A DNA stretch of 64,000 nucleotides. Origin: Spirometra erinaceieuropaei (taxonomy: Eukaryota > Platyhelminthes > Cestoda > Diphyllobothriidea > Diphyllobothriidae). Positions 11,915-23,390 of this stretch are shown piece after piece; positions within the stretch are counted from its first letter, which is position 1; the number at the start of each line of letters is the position of its first letter. A program made the position numbers and the translations under genes. The stretch lies in assembly GCA_902702965.1 (NCBI GenBank), contig CACRXP010000034.1, forward strand, positions 1,731,909-1,795,908, read 5' to 3'. The notes beneath the pieces were generated by a model that saw nothing but the letters and a program-made list of their open reading frames with translations, made no database searches and was not told where the DNA came from.

Positions 11915-12584
11915 CTGCAAGAAACACGATTATTAAGGGGATGTAGGCGTATCTCAGTGATCATTGTCTGATAGAAGAAAAATGATAAAACAGGCAACGA
12001 GCGTTTATTATCAACATTTGGGAACTGAAAGCCGCCTAGACAGTCGGCCTCTGTTACCACGATAAGACAGAATTTTCGGCATGTCTAATGGACGCTGGGA
12101 GCCAGTTGTCTTGCCTGTTCGTTGGGAGACTGGCGTAGAACATTACGAGTGCAACAATCTACGCAGTGGTCTTCTACCACAAGTGACCCAAACAGATATT
12201 ACGCACTCGGTTTCTAGTCTTAATGAAATCTCACCGGGGACACAGTAGCACGGTTCCTAAAGTGAACAAAATATTTTGATAAATGAAGGCAAAACAAACG
12301 ACTGTATTTTCACCTGTTTTCTCTCTTTCTCTGTGGTCTGGAAAAAGTCGGTGTTCTCTGTGACGCCAGCCCTATTCTACAGAAATATTAGGGGTAGAAT
12401 AACGCAAAATCCAAAGCGGCAATCTGCTCGTACTCTGGTCCTTATTCCTACTGATCTTTCTCTTGTTCGTTATTCCAACTATACGGTCGCCCGACAGTTA
12501 TGGCAGTCTGGATATCTATCGTTGGTAACCGCGAATCAGTGGAGCGAACACAGGGCCACTAGGTGTAACGTCATTGGTACACAT

Positions 12585-12845
12585 ACAGTTTGACCGTCGT
12601 TGCCAATGCGGTCCACCGTGTGCTCCACAGCAGGGAGAATGCAGGCACGGTGACTTGTGCGTGAATTAGCTTATAGTGGTGGCAGACTTGCACAGCATCT
12701 GACACACACTCTCCTCCTTCCCCACCTTGACTCGATGTTAAAACAGAAAAGAAGACCGAAGGTGGGAGAGGGCGCAGATGGATGGCAGGGCCGGACTCGC
12801 ACCTAGGCGTAGCACCACACTCCTGGTCCACTACAAACACTTAAC
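12585..12845 (+). repeat. Dispersed repeat pair, left copy
   Basis: Aligns in the same orientation with 13690-13950: shared blocks include ...CGGTGACTTGTGC..., CTCTCCTCC(T)TCCCCACCTTG and AAGAAGACCG. Divergence is high and the family is unrecognised. Confidence 0.6.
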
Positions 12846-13000
12846 TACGATTTTAGCCATTATCAAAAATTGGGAATGACGCACAGTGAGCCGGGAACTG
12901 GATCTTCCACTACACCCGGAATGTTGCCAATTGTTCTGGTGCGCATTCCGAATCTGGTCTAGTCGCTGCCTTAGTTCAGCGCACCAGCACACATACGTAC

Positions 13001-13057
13001 CGTGAAAATAAACATTACGGCCGATATATGGAGTGAGAATACACGACACCCACCATT
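13001..13057 (-). CDS. Candidate 57-bp exon
   Basis: Bounded by a strong acceptor (tttctctctccacag) and a GTACGT donor. Two of the three frames are open, one reading WWVSCILTPYIGRNVYFH. It lies 1.1 kb upstream of the membrane exon at 11914 on the same strand and could be an extracellular exon of that gene. The support is splice signals only. Confidence 0.3.
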
Positions 13058-13689
13058 CTGTGGAGAGAGAAACCGCAAATACAATGTCAAATTACTTTTA
13101 ATGAGGCAGCTCACGTTTCGATAACAAGTCAAAATCAAGACGACCGGACATATGTCTGAGCGCAGTGGATAATAAAGTCAAATAGGCTTATTTACACCTG
13201 TCACACATGGCCTGGTTCATGACTCCAGAACTACCATGATTCATTGACGGGATCTCGACTATCGCATAAATGAGTCATAAAGACTACATTTGGTGGGAAT
13301 TAACACCAGCCTCACCGTCAAACTGGAGGACCATCAGGTTATTCTGTTACTCGGCAATCTTCCCTGCCATAGGTGCCAACGCCTCCTGATATTTACAAGC
13401 ACGTTTGACTTTTCTTAGCAAAAATTGCGCTCAATTTTCACGCCGAAAACTGCCTAGGTAACGATTTTAGTCATCCTCCACTCTTCCATACAACAGTGAT
13501 CCGTCTGACCAGGTCCATTGATAGACGTGTCACGAATTAGCGTCTAAAGTGTGTCACACGCATTCAAAGCAACATTTGAAGACCCAAAAAGCCCCGAGCA
13601 AACCGAAACAGGTCACTTGGGCGCTCGTTTTGGTCTGGCATAAGTGCGGGCGAAATCCGTGTGACTGGCTAAATTCAGTCATACAACAG

Positions 13690-13950
13690 CTCGACCGTCG
13701 TCTTCCTACGATGTTCCCCGTCTGCCCCACAGAAAGCTGGGAGCAGTACGGTGACTTGTGCCTGATGCAGTTTATATTGGATGTGGACTTTCACAGCATC
13801 TATCGCACTCTCCCCTCCTCCCCACCTTGGCCCGTTGATAACACAAAGTCAAGAAGACCGGAGACATGGGAGGACGCAGTTGATGGCACGGCAGAGCACG
13901 TACCTTGGCGTTACACTCCACACCTCCTGCGCCACACATCAAATGACTAG
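13690..13950 (+). repeat. Dispersed repeat pair, right copy
   Basis: Partner of 12585-12845, about 1.1 kb apart, direct orientation. The 133-codon open frame at 13549-13950 overlaps it and is therefore probably repeat-derived. Confidence 0.6.
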
Positions 13951-15440
13951 GTTTTTGACCAACAAAAGGATGGCTGGCGCGTCCGGAGCCGCATCTAACA
14001 CGACATCAAAGATCAGGCCAGCGTAACCCCTATGCTAACGGAGTCGCACTAAAGAGATGAACCCTGAGCACTGTCAGGTCCCTCAAAGAGATAAAGAGAA
14101 GGGGAATCGTATGGCAGAGAAAAAGCGTATCCTACAGTAAAGGACGTCTCAAACCCACGACGCTTTGCCCGGTGTCAACCTGAAGAACTAGCCTCCAGCC
14201 AGCACTCTTTACAGTAGAGACGTAAAGACGCTTCGGGCATGTGTAAGGTGAGGTCATGCTGTGCAACGATGGTAGCATCTACAACAAGGGAAACAGGTGT
14301 GGGGGCGAGCTACGAACCACTGGGTTACATCTCCCGCAGGTACGTGAGCAATGGCGCTCAACGCCTTCAGGTTAAAACTCAGTCAGCGCATAATTTATCT
14401 GAGTGGAAATTAAAAACAGACATAGCGCACTCCTGACGAGCTGTTTAGCAGCTGGTTTCAATTTTCAGCCAGCGGTGTGTCCCATGCAGGCTCAGAATAT
14501 TTACGTCCTTACACGTCTAAATGTAGTTTGTGAGAATTTGCACAAAATATGCTTCCTTTTACTCATTTGGCAGCAAATCGCATCGTCTCCACACTTTTTA
14601 TTCGAAAAAAGTAGTGGCTTCAAGTTATACGCGCATATTAACATGGGACGGTCTAGGGATGATTCTGTCTACATTCAGCCGGTCATAACCAGGACACATA
14701 CACATGCAGACGAAGTTGCGATATAATCGGCATCGCACCATAACAGCCGCTTAACACCGATATAATTTCCAGTCAACTTGACTCAGACAAGTCGCTAGCG
14801 TGTATGGGAATGTGAGCGGTAGAGGGAAAGTGACTCGAGTTTTTAGTTTCTTATTATAAGCGACTAGAGGCACTTTCAAAGCTCCACTGCCCACTTACAG
14901 CCGGGGGTAGTCGGCTGTCTACCGGAGGGCTACTTCTGTCGCACTCGGGCGTGGGAGGAAAACTGCAATGGAATCTAAGACCCCCAAATTATGTCTAGTA
15001 CAGGTACAATAAGGGACAGGATTCCGTGTGGCATGCGCACACTTGCCGTTAACTCTGTCATTGTCGCGCCCGTCCCCAGCCTTCCTAAATCTGTCCTATC
15101 ATCGAGCTCGGCGGGGGTGAAAATGACAGAGAGGCAGTCGCGGCTACAGTCTAACCTTCATCATAAACAAATTAACGTCTGCACCCAACACGTGAAGCAG
15201 CCGATCTCGACGCTGAATTACTTAAATGTACTGAAAATACTCATCGTGATATCTCTATTGGACATCTGGCGTCTCAAACAGCACACTAAACGTCTTACCC
15301 GCTTTTACTTTTACGTTTGGGTTGGTGGATTACGCTGCTGCTGCTTTTCGCAGCAAGATTGCCTACTTGGTGATCGGAACTAAACGCAAACTCCGTTTCT
15401 GCACGTACTATGATTATAACAGCCTAGTGAACATTACCAT
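13951..15440. other. No supported gene
   Basis: Short open frames only, without splice-bounded or recognisable domains. Confidence 0.5.
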
Positions 15441-15451
15441 CATTCGATTTG

Positions 15452-15587
15452 ACCTTTCGGAAGATCATATTGACACAACTGTGAAAATCTCGACGTCTCG
15501 GTGGGATTCGAACCCACGCAGTAAGGGGAAGGCTTTATTAAAGCCAACGCTCTAACCGCTTCAGCTACGAGGCCCCGCCGGACGACG
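15452..15587 (-). repeat. tRNA-derived SINE, minus copy
   Basis: On the minus strand a tRNA-like head runs from 15587: box A region TAGCTGAAGCGGTTAGAGC, a stem-loop GGCTTTAATAAAGCC, and box B GTGGGTTCGAATCCCAC. A body follows (TTTTCACAGTTGTGTCAATA) that is shared with the plus copy. The acceptor stem is only partly paired and an extra-long variable region is present, so this is a SINE head rather than a functional tRNA. Confidence 0.7.
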
Positions 15588-15685
15588 CCAGTTTACCCAC
15601 ATTTGGGTCAAGTTACCCATCTAACCTACTGCAACGTCTGGAATCCACAAATCTGATACAGTAAGTTGACTGCCCAAGCAGGAAT

Positions 15686-15830
15686 TTCTAGCTCAAGTGG
15701 TTAGAGCGTTGGTTGTACTAAAGCCTTCCCCTTCACTGCGTGGGTTCGAATCCCACCAAGGTGACGCGTTTTTCACGGTTGCCAATATGAATTATTCAAA
15801 ATCTGCCAAAACATCTACGAATTTCGGAAC
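15686..15830 (+). repeat. tRNA-derived SINE, plus copy
   Basis: Head with TAGCTCAAGTGGTTAGAGCG (box A) and GTGGGTTCGAATCCCAC (box B), then the body TTTTTCACGGTTGCCAATAT... also found at 9806. The acceptor stem does not pair, arguing against a real tRNA gene. It is inverted relative to the copy 100 bp to the left. Confidence 0.7.
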
Positions 15831-16428
15831 TTAGCGGGCAGAGGCGTAATCAGTGGCGCTGTTGTAGTGCGGTTGCATAATTCTCGCCTGAACCCGGCCT
15901 AGACCTTGAGTTGTACGTGTAGAAACCATGAGAACATATAATACTTATCACCGCACAAACGCGAACGGGGAATTTTCGGAGCAACAGTAAACACAGTGCA
16001 CAGGCAACACTGACGCTGTAGAGATTGTCGGCTTCTGAGCAGATGACCACACGCGGGGAGAAATTGGCTTTCAAATCCACCAAAATCCCCTAAGAGAAGG
16101 ACAGATTCTGAAGTGTCCCAGCGCGGAAACGCATTTCATGCCAGGATTTGCTTCCGGGTGGCACATGCCAGGACCGACACTCCTCCCCGGCCCATGCATC
16201 GATTGTGCCGGACAGAGTACAACCCTGCAGGCGACCCAATCCTCCACTGCGACAATGGCTGTCGTTGCAAACGCAAAGGCTGCGGTCAGATTGTGCGAGT
16301 AATTAGGGACATCCTGCGCTAAGGAGACGAGGTGGGAAAAGGCGACTCCGAACACACACCAATCATGCGGGTGAAGGTAGAGGCATCGCTTAAACGGACG
16401 TTCAGATGACAATGCGCATGGTCGTTGA

Positions 16429-16578
16429 CTAACGAAGCGTTCGAATCCACGTGTAGTCAGAACCTTCAGCAGTGAGACGCTCGTACATGGCCTCAGACTC
16501 AGAGGCACAAAATAACAAGCGGTCCAACTTCACCGCCTCTAGGGAAGATACATGAGTTGAGTTCACGGATTCAATAAC
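16429..16578 (-). CDS. Candidate terminal exon of a receptor gene
   Basis: A strong acceptor (tattttatctcttacag) precedes 16578; the exon reads 49 codons to a TAG at 16429, including VSSLEAVKLDRLLFCASESE and AMYERLTAEGSDYTWIRTLR. It carries two tyrosines in acidic surroundings. With the exons at 16864-16930 and 17010-17295 it would make the cytoplasmic tail of the receptor whose membrane exon is at 21.2 kb. Exon phases could not be fully reconciled, so the chain is inference. Confidence 0.5.
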   Translation of the reverse strand, partial: VIESVNSTHVSSLEAVKLDRLLFCASESEAMYERLTAEGSDYTWIRTLR

Positions 16579-16863
16579 CTGTAAGAGATAAAATACTGGT
16601 TTCCTAAATGCTTTCATTCTGGGTGGTACAGGAAAACAGTGTGGTAGTGCACCTAAACCACAGCCAACTCATGGTAAACAGTTTAAAGAGGCAAAAACAG
16701 GTATAATCATCTGCATACTCCCATAATTCTTGCTCCCAAGCGATCATAGAGGTTTCGAGTCAAACGAGAGAAAATTATGAACGTTTTACATAAAAATAAT
16801 TAACGACTTTTGGCAGCAAATCAGGTGGAAAAAACGCCCAGGAAGAAGCCTGGAGAGGTCTAC

Positions 16864-16930
16864 TTGCGAAGGAAGACCTTCCTCTGAAATAATGTCGTCG
16901 TAGGGTGGGTCAAACGCATATATGGTCAGC
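16864..16930 (-). CDS. Candidate cytoplasmic-tail exon
   Basis: Acceptor ...ctccacaag before 16930, donor GTAGAC after 16864. It reads LTIYAFDPPYDDIISEEGLP, with two tyrosines in an acidic, proline-containing context such as is bound by SH2 proteins when phosphorylated. Upstream open sequence without the acceptor also exists, so the boundary is uncertain. Confidence 0.4.
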
Positions 16931-17009
16931 CTTGTGGAGGGCAAAGAAGCGTAGACGCACGCAGGATATATTTGCTTGACAAAACCCACTAGCGTTCCAG
17001 ACGTAGCTA

Positions 17010-17295
17010 ACCGTAATCGTTTGTCGACAAAGTTATGGGGTCCTCCACCCAGGTTTCAGTGGGCTTAATGCCAAGAGCCTCCGAGCCATCAGCAGTTACG
17101 ACGTCCTCGTAGGCCACGCTCGCCTCCTTATAACCATCTCCAACCGACGTCGCCCAAGGCGCCTCTGTTGCCTCTGGCTGATAGACTGTACTTTTAGCGT
17201 TGATTAATCCACGTTCGGACACCTCTAAGTAGTCCTCGTCTTCGGGAAGACCCGCTAATTCAATTTCTCCCTCATATACGTGGTAAACAGGAACC
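17010..17295 (-). CDS. Candidate tyrosine-rich cytoplasmic exon
   Basis: An acceptor (ttccggtttctag) precedes 17295. The exon reads about 94 codons without interruption, including YHVYEGEIELAGLPEDEDYL, KSTVYQPEATEAP and EASVAYEDVVTADG, and ends at either a GTTAGC donor or a TAG at 17007. Six or more tyrosines sit in acidic contexts. This resembles the intracellular region of a signalling receptor. No enzymatic domain is visible. Alternative reading: the true C-terminal exon, if the TAG is used. Confidence 0.5.
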
Positions 17296-18045
17296 CTAGA
17301 AACCGGAATAATCAGGATGAATCGCAGGCAATAAAAGGTTTTCTCCATTTCAATTAAGTTCTCAAAAGAGGAAGCAATTGCTATGCTCCAACCTGGTAAA
17401 TTCTATCAGGTATTTGGAACTAGAAAAAGCTAGTGAAGTCATTGGACAAGCATTCGAGTTTATGGCAAGTCTCTAAACGATGTGATCGTTCAAGGTAAGT
17501 TTGCATTTTAATTTTGAAAACTAAATTAGAGACCATAGAGATTCAGGAGAAGACAGAGCCTCGGCTTGCATATACTCTGTCCCGAAAACATTCATCACAA
17601 GGTCTCTGTGGCCAACCCCACAAGCCTGATTGGTGATTCATTACAGTGTTAATTTTTAGGAATCAACGCTGTGAACTTAGGGCGACCCCAGAGAGGCACA
17701 CATGCGAACCACATTAAAATAGGTCGCCTAACGTCGTTTCACGGGTCAACGCACATTCAGGGCTCACATTTGCTTTGTAAGACATGACAAGCACCAATTA
17801 TGGTATCAGCTCTCAAGCTGTGCCACACTCGAATGGTCTGGTCGCATTCAGACTAGCTATTCGAATTGACGGAGCATATCTCTATTAAATGATGACTGCC
17901 TTGTTTAAAATGGCGTTTACTCTCTCAGGCATCTAATCTCCTGTTTCGTGTTGCTCGGCCTAATACCCCATCGCGTTCCAATGGTCCGGACAGAATCAAG
18001 ATGACAGAATATGAACGTAGGACGCAGTGGTTGACGCAGATAAAC

Positions 18046-18419
18046 NNNNNNNNNNNNNNNNNNNNNNNNNNNNNNNNNNNNNNNNNNNNNNNNNNNNNNN
18101 NNNNNNNNNNNNNNNNNNNNNNNNNNNNNNNNNNNNNNNNNNNNNNNNNNNNNNNNNNNNNNNNNNNNNNNNNNNNNNNNNNNNNNNNNNNNNNNNNNNN
18201 NNNNNNNNNNNNNNNNNNNNNNNNNNNNNNNNNNNNNNNNNNNNNNNNNNNNNNNNNNNNNNNNNNNNNNNNNNNNNNNNNNNNNNNNNNNNNNNNNNNN
18301 NNNNNNNNNNNNNNNNNNNNNNNNNNNNNNNNNNNNNNNNNNNNNNNNNNNNNNNNNNNNNNNNNNNNNNNNNNNNNNNNNNNNNNNNNNNNNNNNNNNN
18401 NNNNNNNNNNNNNNNNNNN
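18046..18419. other. Assembly gap (N)
   Basis: 374 undetermined bases. Confidence 1.
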
Positions 18420-21120
18420 GATCGTTAAGTGTTAAATCCTGAGTTGAGAGGAAGAGCTAATTGTCCCGTCAGTTGGTAACCTACCAAACCACAACTACGG
18501 GCATATCCTTGAAGATCGCAGTTTCAGAGTCATTTCATTGATAAATGTATGCCCATAGTTTGTCCTTCACCCTCTTTCTTCTATCAATAGATATCCTTAG
18601 AAATTCGGAGTTAGTTGCCTGGAGCTCTCTGTGGCTGAATAACTGTAAACGGACCGTAGAGCAACTGAACTAAACTGCCTATTAGCTAGGCAGCTCCACA
18701 GACACTAGGTCCGTTAAGCAAATCTACCACGTATTTAATTTATACGAAAAAGCATATTATTCCTACCAAACAGTCCTGAGTTGCCAAACTTCTAGACAAT
18801 AATTTCGTACTTTTAAAAATTAAGAATTGACCAAAGAATAATGAGTCGACTCGCACTATTACTGGCCTTTTCTTCTTTAGCAGTCAGCGATACGCCAAGT
18901 CCAAGTACCAGCGCATCATAAGCTGACGACTAAGCCAGCTGGTCACCGAGCAACGTCGGCTGCGATCGGAAGTATTCAACCAGATGGGACTGGGATGTCG
19001 CTGACTGATGACGGCAAGGTAGCTAGAAATAGCCATTCCACTGTCGCTTTCTTTGTCAGTAAATCTCCCTCATTCTTAATTGACACCGCCCCCCTAACGC
19101 CAAGGCAAAATGGTATGGACCACGTTCCGTCCTCTATCGGGATGAATCGGTGCATATGGCGTCCATGCGGTTGACCACTTAGTTCATGCTACCACACCTA
19201 GGAAAATGTCAATATTTTTCTCGCTAAAGTGGCCGTAAACAGTCTTGTAGTACACACACTTTAATACCGTCGCCCTCATCAGACAGTCCTCCGTCAATCA
19301 AGTGACTACAAGGCTTGTCTAACGGAGGCTAGCACAGTGGATTTGGTAGTGTCGACGCCATAGACAAATAAGAGTGCCACCAGGTCCACTCATCTAAATT
19401 TGAAACTTATTTTGACCCCGGTCGGATCTTAATTCACGTTCACCAATAACCACCGTCGACTACTTATGTGTAAACCATCGAAGCAGAATCAAATTCTAGA
19501 AATTGAACTGACAAACGTTCTATACCAAAGACACTGAGACACAAGCAAATTGCCGGACGGACATTAGTTCTTACCTTAGCTCCACTTGTTCAACCTAACT
19601 TATGAATATATGAATATTTTTACCGTATGATCCGGTGAATTGGTTTCGATTGTCCTTTACATTAACCTAAACCAGTCATCGATCTGTTGCGCGACAGGAA
19701 ACCATAATCTCTAGACTTCATTACTCAAGGGGAATGTTTGAAATATCTCCAGTAAGCAGCAGAAACCCTTTTCTTAAGGTCAGAACACCCATTTCCCTCG
19801 TTGGTCGTCACTTTGGACAAGACCATTCAATATATAATGTGGTCTTTAAAGCTACACTGTGTCATGTTTTGATATGGCGCTGACAGCTTCTAGTTTACGT
19901 CTGACTAACGGGATATATTTCGGGTAATGTGATTCTGGCGATCCGTCCTAGAATAGAACATAAATGGTAATTTCCGACGGATAGTTAGTGACTCAGGATT
20001 CTTGACTGTGGTTTACGCCATAGACTAGTTGGTCTATTCATTGCCACACGTATTAAAAACACAGCTGTGTTTTGAAAAAGATATGATGAAAATGCCGGCA
20101 AAGTAATTCTATCTGGAATGGAATCTTGCCGGTTGCTACTTTACGCGTCAAAAATTCTAGGGTAACATGCCTCTGATAGGAATGCAACAATTAACATTGC
20201 ACTGCAGGTTTGACCCGGACAGTGCCTCTAGAGAGGTGCCGGATAATCTGTTTATGTTGGTTTTATCGTAAGTCTTGCATTGAATCCTTCTAACCACGAC
20301 ACATAAGATCCTAGCCCAGCCCATAAGCACCGATTCTAAGACTCAACCAGCCTTATAAGGTTGGCGCTTTTTCTAATTACTATTTTCTAAAAAACACCAC
20401 ATGAGGCACCATTTGGCCAACCACATTCGCGTTAACCCAAAAGAACAATAGACAGCAAGAGCTTATAAACGATGGCCAAAAGCCAAACAGGAAAATAAAA
20501 CTGTTTGGGAACGTCCGTGATTCCACAGTTGACCAGCTAATTAGCAGGCGGATTACGGACCGTGTGGGACAGAAAACTCATTTCTTCCTACTTAACCTGC
20601 CAGAATGCGATCTTTACCTGGTTTTCGGAAAACCCCTGGTTGAGATAGCAATAAATGTATTAGATATTTTGTAGGCTTTAAAATCTCTAAAACGTTCACA
20701 GAATTGTGTCACTCGATCAAGCCTAATGTCCTCAGATTTCTGACCATGGTCAGAACCAGTACGCGTACTAATACTGCAGATTTCTCTGTGCTCGTGTTTT
20801 TAGTATTTCTGCATAAAAAGAGTCCGCACGGCACGCTAGTAGATGGCTGCTAGTCCAATGTGCTTTTGCCCAATGAAAGTTTCTAAAACTTTAATGTTCG
20901 TTATGTATCTTATGTATTAGTCGCTCTGTTCACTCGGTACTTCTCAAATGACTCTTGAAGGAACTAGAACTGGATTCCAAATTCGTGTTGGTTTTCGTGG
21001 TCAAAGAACAAGATGTTAACTCTCTGCTGAAGAATAGCCCACAAACACAGAAAGCAGACAAGGGAGATTCATTGTCTTGGAGGTAACAATAGTAATGAAT
21101 TTGCTTAAGAAATTTAAGTT
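18420..21120. other. AT-rich, no supported gene
   Basis: Almost no open frame over 60 codons. A weak inverted repeat of about 25 bases per arm lies at 18880-18905 and 18985-19008 (CAGTCAGCGA and its complement). Most likely intron between the membrane and tail exons. Confidence 0.5.
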
Positions 21121-21129
21121 CCACATAGA

Positions 21130-21266
21130 ACACTGGACGTGCATCGTCGTTATTTTCCAGAAGGGTCGACTGCGCAGCCATAGGAGCCCAATAATACCGG
21201 TTGATAACGACGTCAAAAGGCCAAAGATACACAGCGAAGTGGCAATAAAGGTACGATGTGCATTCA
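21130..21266 (-). CDS. Receptor transmembrane exon
   Basis: An acceptor (ggacttcttcag) precedes 21266. The reading VNAHRTFIATSLCIFGLL continues through a hydrophobic helix to GLLWLRSRPFW, a basic stop-transfer end. After that, the frame NNDDARPVFYVELKFLK, one base off, looks more protein-like than the direct continuation, so a one-base shift near AAAATAAC is suspected. Only 190 bases separate it from the Ig-like exon upstream, consistent with one gene: extracellular Ig domain, single membrane helix, tail. Confidence 0.5.
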
Positions 21267-21452
21267 CTGAAGAAGTCCTTTGAATCGCTAGGAGTTTCTG
21301 GTGTCCAAGATATCTAAAGCTGCTAATAATAAGCGTAAAGGCAGTATTAACTCACTGATAGTCTGATTTCGGGGCAGGAACCAAGCGACTAGTTCCGGTT
21401 TCGGTAACTTAGGGATCTTAAACACACGTACGAGCTTTCGGGGCAAACTTAC

Positions 21453-21727
21453 GATGGTGACATTTGCTACACAGGAACAAATTAAGCTGTTTTGCGAACA
21501 GCATTGATGGAGACCCGCATCGTCGAAACGTAAGTCGAGTACTAAAAGCTCGCTGTTTGAAAAAAAATCGTCGCCGATAACTGAGGAAATTGTAGTTAAG
21601 TGAACTTTTTTACAAACGAGGGAGGCTGTTAGAATTAAATGTCCATTGCCCATTGTCAATAGGCGTGTCGCTTCCATCGTAAACGTAATTCAGCACAAGG
21701 GACTGCGTTGCAAATTCTACAATCGTC
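21453..21727 (-). CDS. Ig-like domain exon
   Basis: Acceptor ...gcatgcgtcag before 21727; donor GTAAGT after 21453. It reads TIVEFATQSLVLNYVYDGSD, a tryptophan (GQWTFNSN), then after a one-base shift at a T run (21606-21611) SELLVLDLRFDDAGLHQCC and CVANVTI. The D-D-A-G-x-H-x-C block is the conserved end of an Ig fold (DxGxYxC). A sequon (NVT) is present. The first core cysteine is not evident. The frame break at a homopolymer could be an assembly error. Confidence 0.6.
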
Positions 21728-21813
21728 CTGACGCATGCATAAGCGATGCCACTTAAAAGCAGTACGATGAAAATGAGCCTTTAGGCAAACATGCGGAATA
21801 GCCCGGGAACCGG

Positions 21814-22271
21814 TGTAATACACGGGTTACCTGAAGACTTGGTCTCGTCTGTGTTGAGGTCTTTGGGAGATAGTTGAGTCTGTTCGTCTGTAGGAGGTAA
21901 AGCGGACATATCCATCACGTCTCTCCTTTGTGTGTGGGTCTTATGGGTATGATCACGCGAATCGCAACAGTCAATACCAGAAATGAACTTCCAACAAGGA
22001 ACGTTTATTGAATGGAGAACAAGTAGAGAAATTGTAATTCGTGGGCAGGGGGTAAAGGGGGTGACAGTAGAGTAAGGGAACCAGAAGGTATGCGCGAGCT
22101 TTCCTCCGATTTACCCTCCTTCCTGTCTGGGTGTCGGTACGCGGGGTTTCACCTCTTGCGCGTCCGCTTCGCGATCCGTAACCGTCGCTTCAAAGAGAGC
22201 GGATTGTCGCTCAGGAGAGCATTAACAAAAGTAATTAAAACAAACTTAACTACAAATATCTGCTCTTTACA
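21814..22271 (-). repeat. 3' LTR of Ty3/gypsy element
   Basis: 458 bp, TGTAATACAC...CTCTTTACA on the plus strand. On the element's strand it begins next to the polypurine tract. It contains a copy of the first codons of the gag open frame. Confidence 0.95.
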
Positions 22272-22288
22272 ACTCCCCCCTCCTCAAG
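22272..22288 (-). promoter_or_regulatory. Polypurine tract
   Basis: The element strand reads GAGGAGGGGGGAGT directly before the LTR start TGTAAAG. This is the expected site for plus-strand DNA priming. Confidence 0.85.
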
Positions 22289-23390
22289 ATATGGCCCTGT
22301 CCTCAGGGCCGTTGGCCGGCGGGTCATGACCATCACCAATCTCGACCTCAACTGTAGGTTCCGGGACTAGGTGGGATGGGATGATAGGAAGGGTATCATC
22401 TCTCGCAATGGGAAGTCGACCTCTGTAAGGTTTGAGTTTGTCATAGTGTGCCGTAAACGTTGGGCCGTCCGGCATTTTCGCATCACGTATGATGTACGTG
22501 GTGGGAGAGAGGACATCTGTGATCACGTAAGGGCCTTCCCATGGATAGAAGAATTTTGCCGTCGTGCCGACCGGGGGAATAGATCTAAAGCGTAGGACTA
22601 GGTCACTGTGGTTAAAGGTTGACCCGCTTGTTCTCCTATCAAAATATTCCTTCTGTCTATCGTATGCGGCTTTGAGGTGTTCACGTGCCAAGTTGTGTGT
22701 GACTCGTAACGTCTCTTGTAAATCGAGTACGTACTTGTCTGGCACGTCCGACGCTTGTGAGTGGAGTGGAAAATGTGAATCTGCTGGTAATCTGAATTGG
22801 CGTCCTGTCAGCATATGATATGGTGCGTAGCCGGTAGAGGAGTGAATAGTGGCTCTATAAGCCATCATCGCATAAGGCAGCCGTGTATCCCAGTTATGGG
22901 GGTGGTGTTCCTCGGCGAATGCCTTCAGGAGACTGATAATGGTGCGGTTCGTACGTTCTACTTGTCCATTGCCTTCTGGGTGGGCCGGGGTAGTCCGTGT
23001 CTTGTGGATGAGTAGGAGATCGCACACATCGCGTACGAGTTTACTTTCAAAGTTAGCTCCACAATCCGAGTGTAAGGAAAGCGGGGCTCCAAACCGGCAG
23101 ATCCACTCGCTCAGTAGGGCGTTAGTAACCGACGCGGCGTCTTGCCGGCGTAATGGAACAGCCTCCGCCGATTTCGTAAAATAATCCACCATCACCAGAA
23201 TGTAACGGTTACCTGCAGGTGTAAAAGGCAGTGGTCCAATAACGTCAATGCCGACTCGCTCGAAGGGAAATGCTGTGGTCATAGGTTGGAGTGGAGCCCT
23301 GCGTTTGGGTATTGAGCCCTTAAAAGATGCACAAGTCGGACAAGTGTTACAGAACGTAGCCACCTGTTCCCGCAGGTGCGGCCACCAAAA
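22284..23390 (-). CDS. Integrase region of Ty3/gypsy pol
   Basis: The open frame spans 22284-23597, but its homologous part begins at the frame break at 23387-23390. It contains the second half of the HHCC zinc finger (CNTCPTC), then the catalytic triad: D in ERVGIDVIGPLPF, D in LHSDCGANFESK, E in HPEGNGQVERTNR. A C-terminal segment (FYPWEGPYVITDVLS, HYDKLKPY) resembles the GPY/F module of chromovirus and related integrases. It ends beside the polypurine tract. All three catalytic residues are present. Confidence 0.9.
   Translation of the reverse strand, partial: FWWPHLREQVATFCNTCPTCASFKGSIPKRRAPLQPMTTAFPFERVGIDVIGPLPFTPAGNRYILVMVDYFTKSAEAVPLRRQDAASVTNALLSEWICRFGAPLSLHSDCGANFESKLVRDVCDLLLIHKTRTTPAHPEGNGQVERTNRTIISLLKAFAEEHHPHNWDTRLPYAMMAYRATIHSSTGYAPYHMLTGRQFRLPADSHFPLHSQASDVPDKYVLDLQETLRVTHNLAREHLKAAYDRQKEYFDRRTSGSTFNHSDLVLRFRSIPPVGTTAKFFYPWEGPYVITDVLSPTTYIIRDAKMPDGPTFTAHYDKLKPYRGRLPIARDDTLPIIPSHLVPEPTVEVEIGDGHDPPANGPEDRAIS

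Noticed and set aside
13105..13150. Hammerhead-like CACGTTTCGAT on the minus strand
   Set aside because: The cleavage triplet reads GTG, and the 5' core is TTGATTT; too far from consensus.
15495..15580. Functional tRNA gene
   Set aside because: Long variable region and unpaired acceptor stem, plus a repeated body downstream, point to a SINE.
16071..16508. 145-codon minus-strand gene
   Set aside because: It overlaps the better-supported terminal exon 16429-16578 in another frame, and has no recognised domain.
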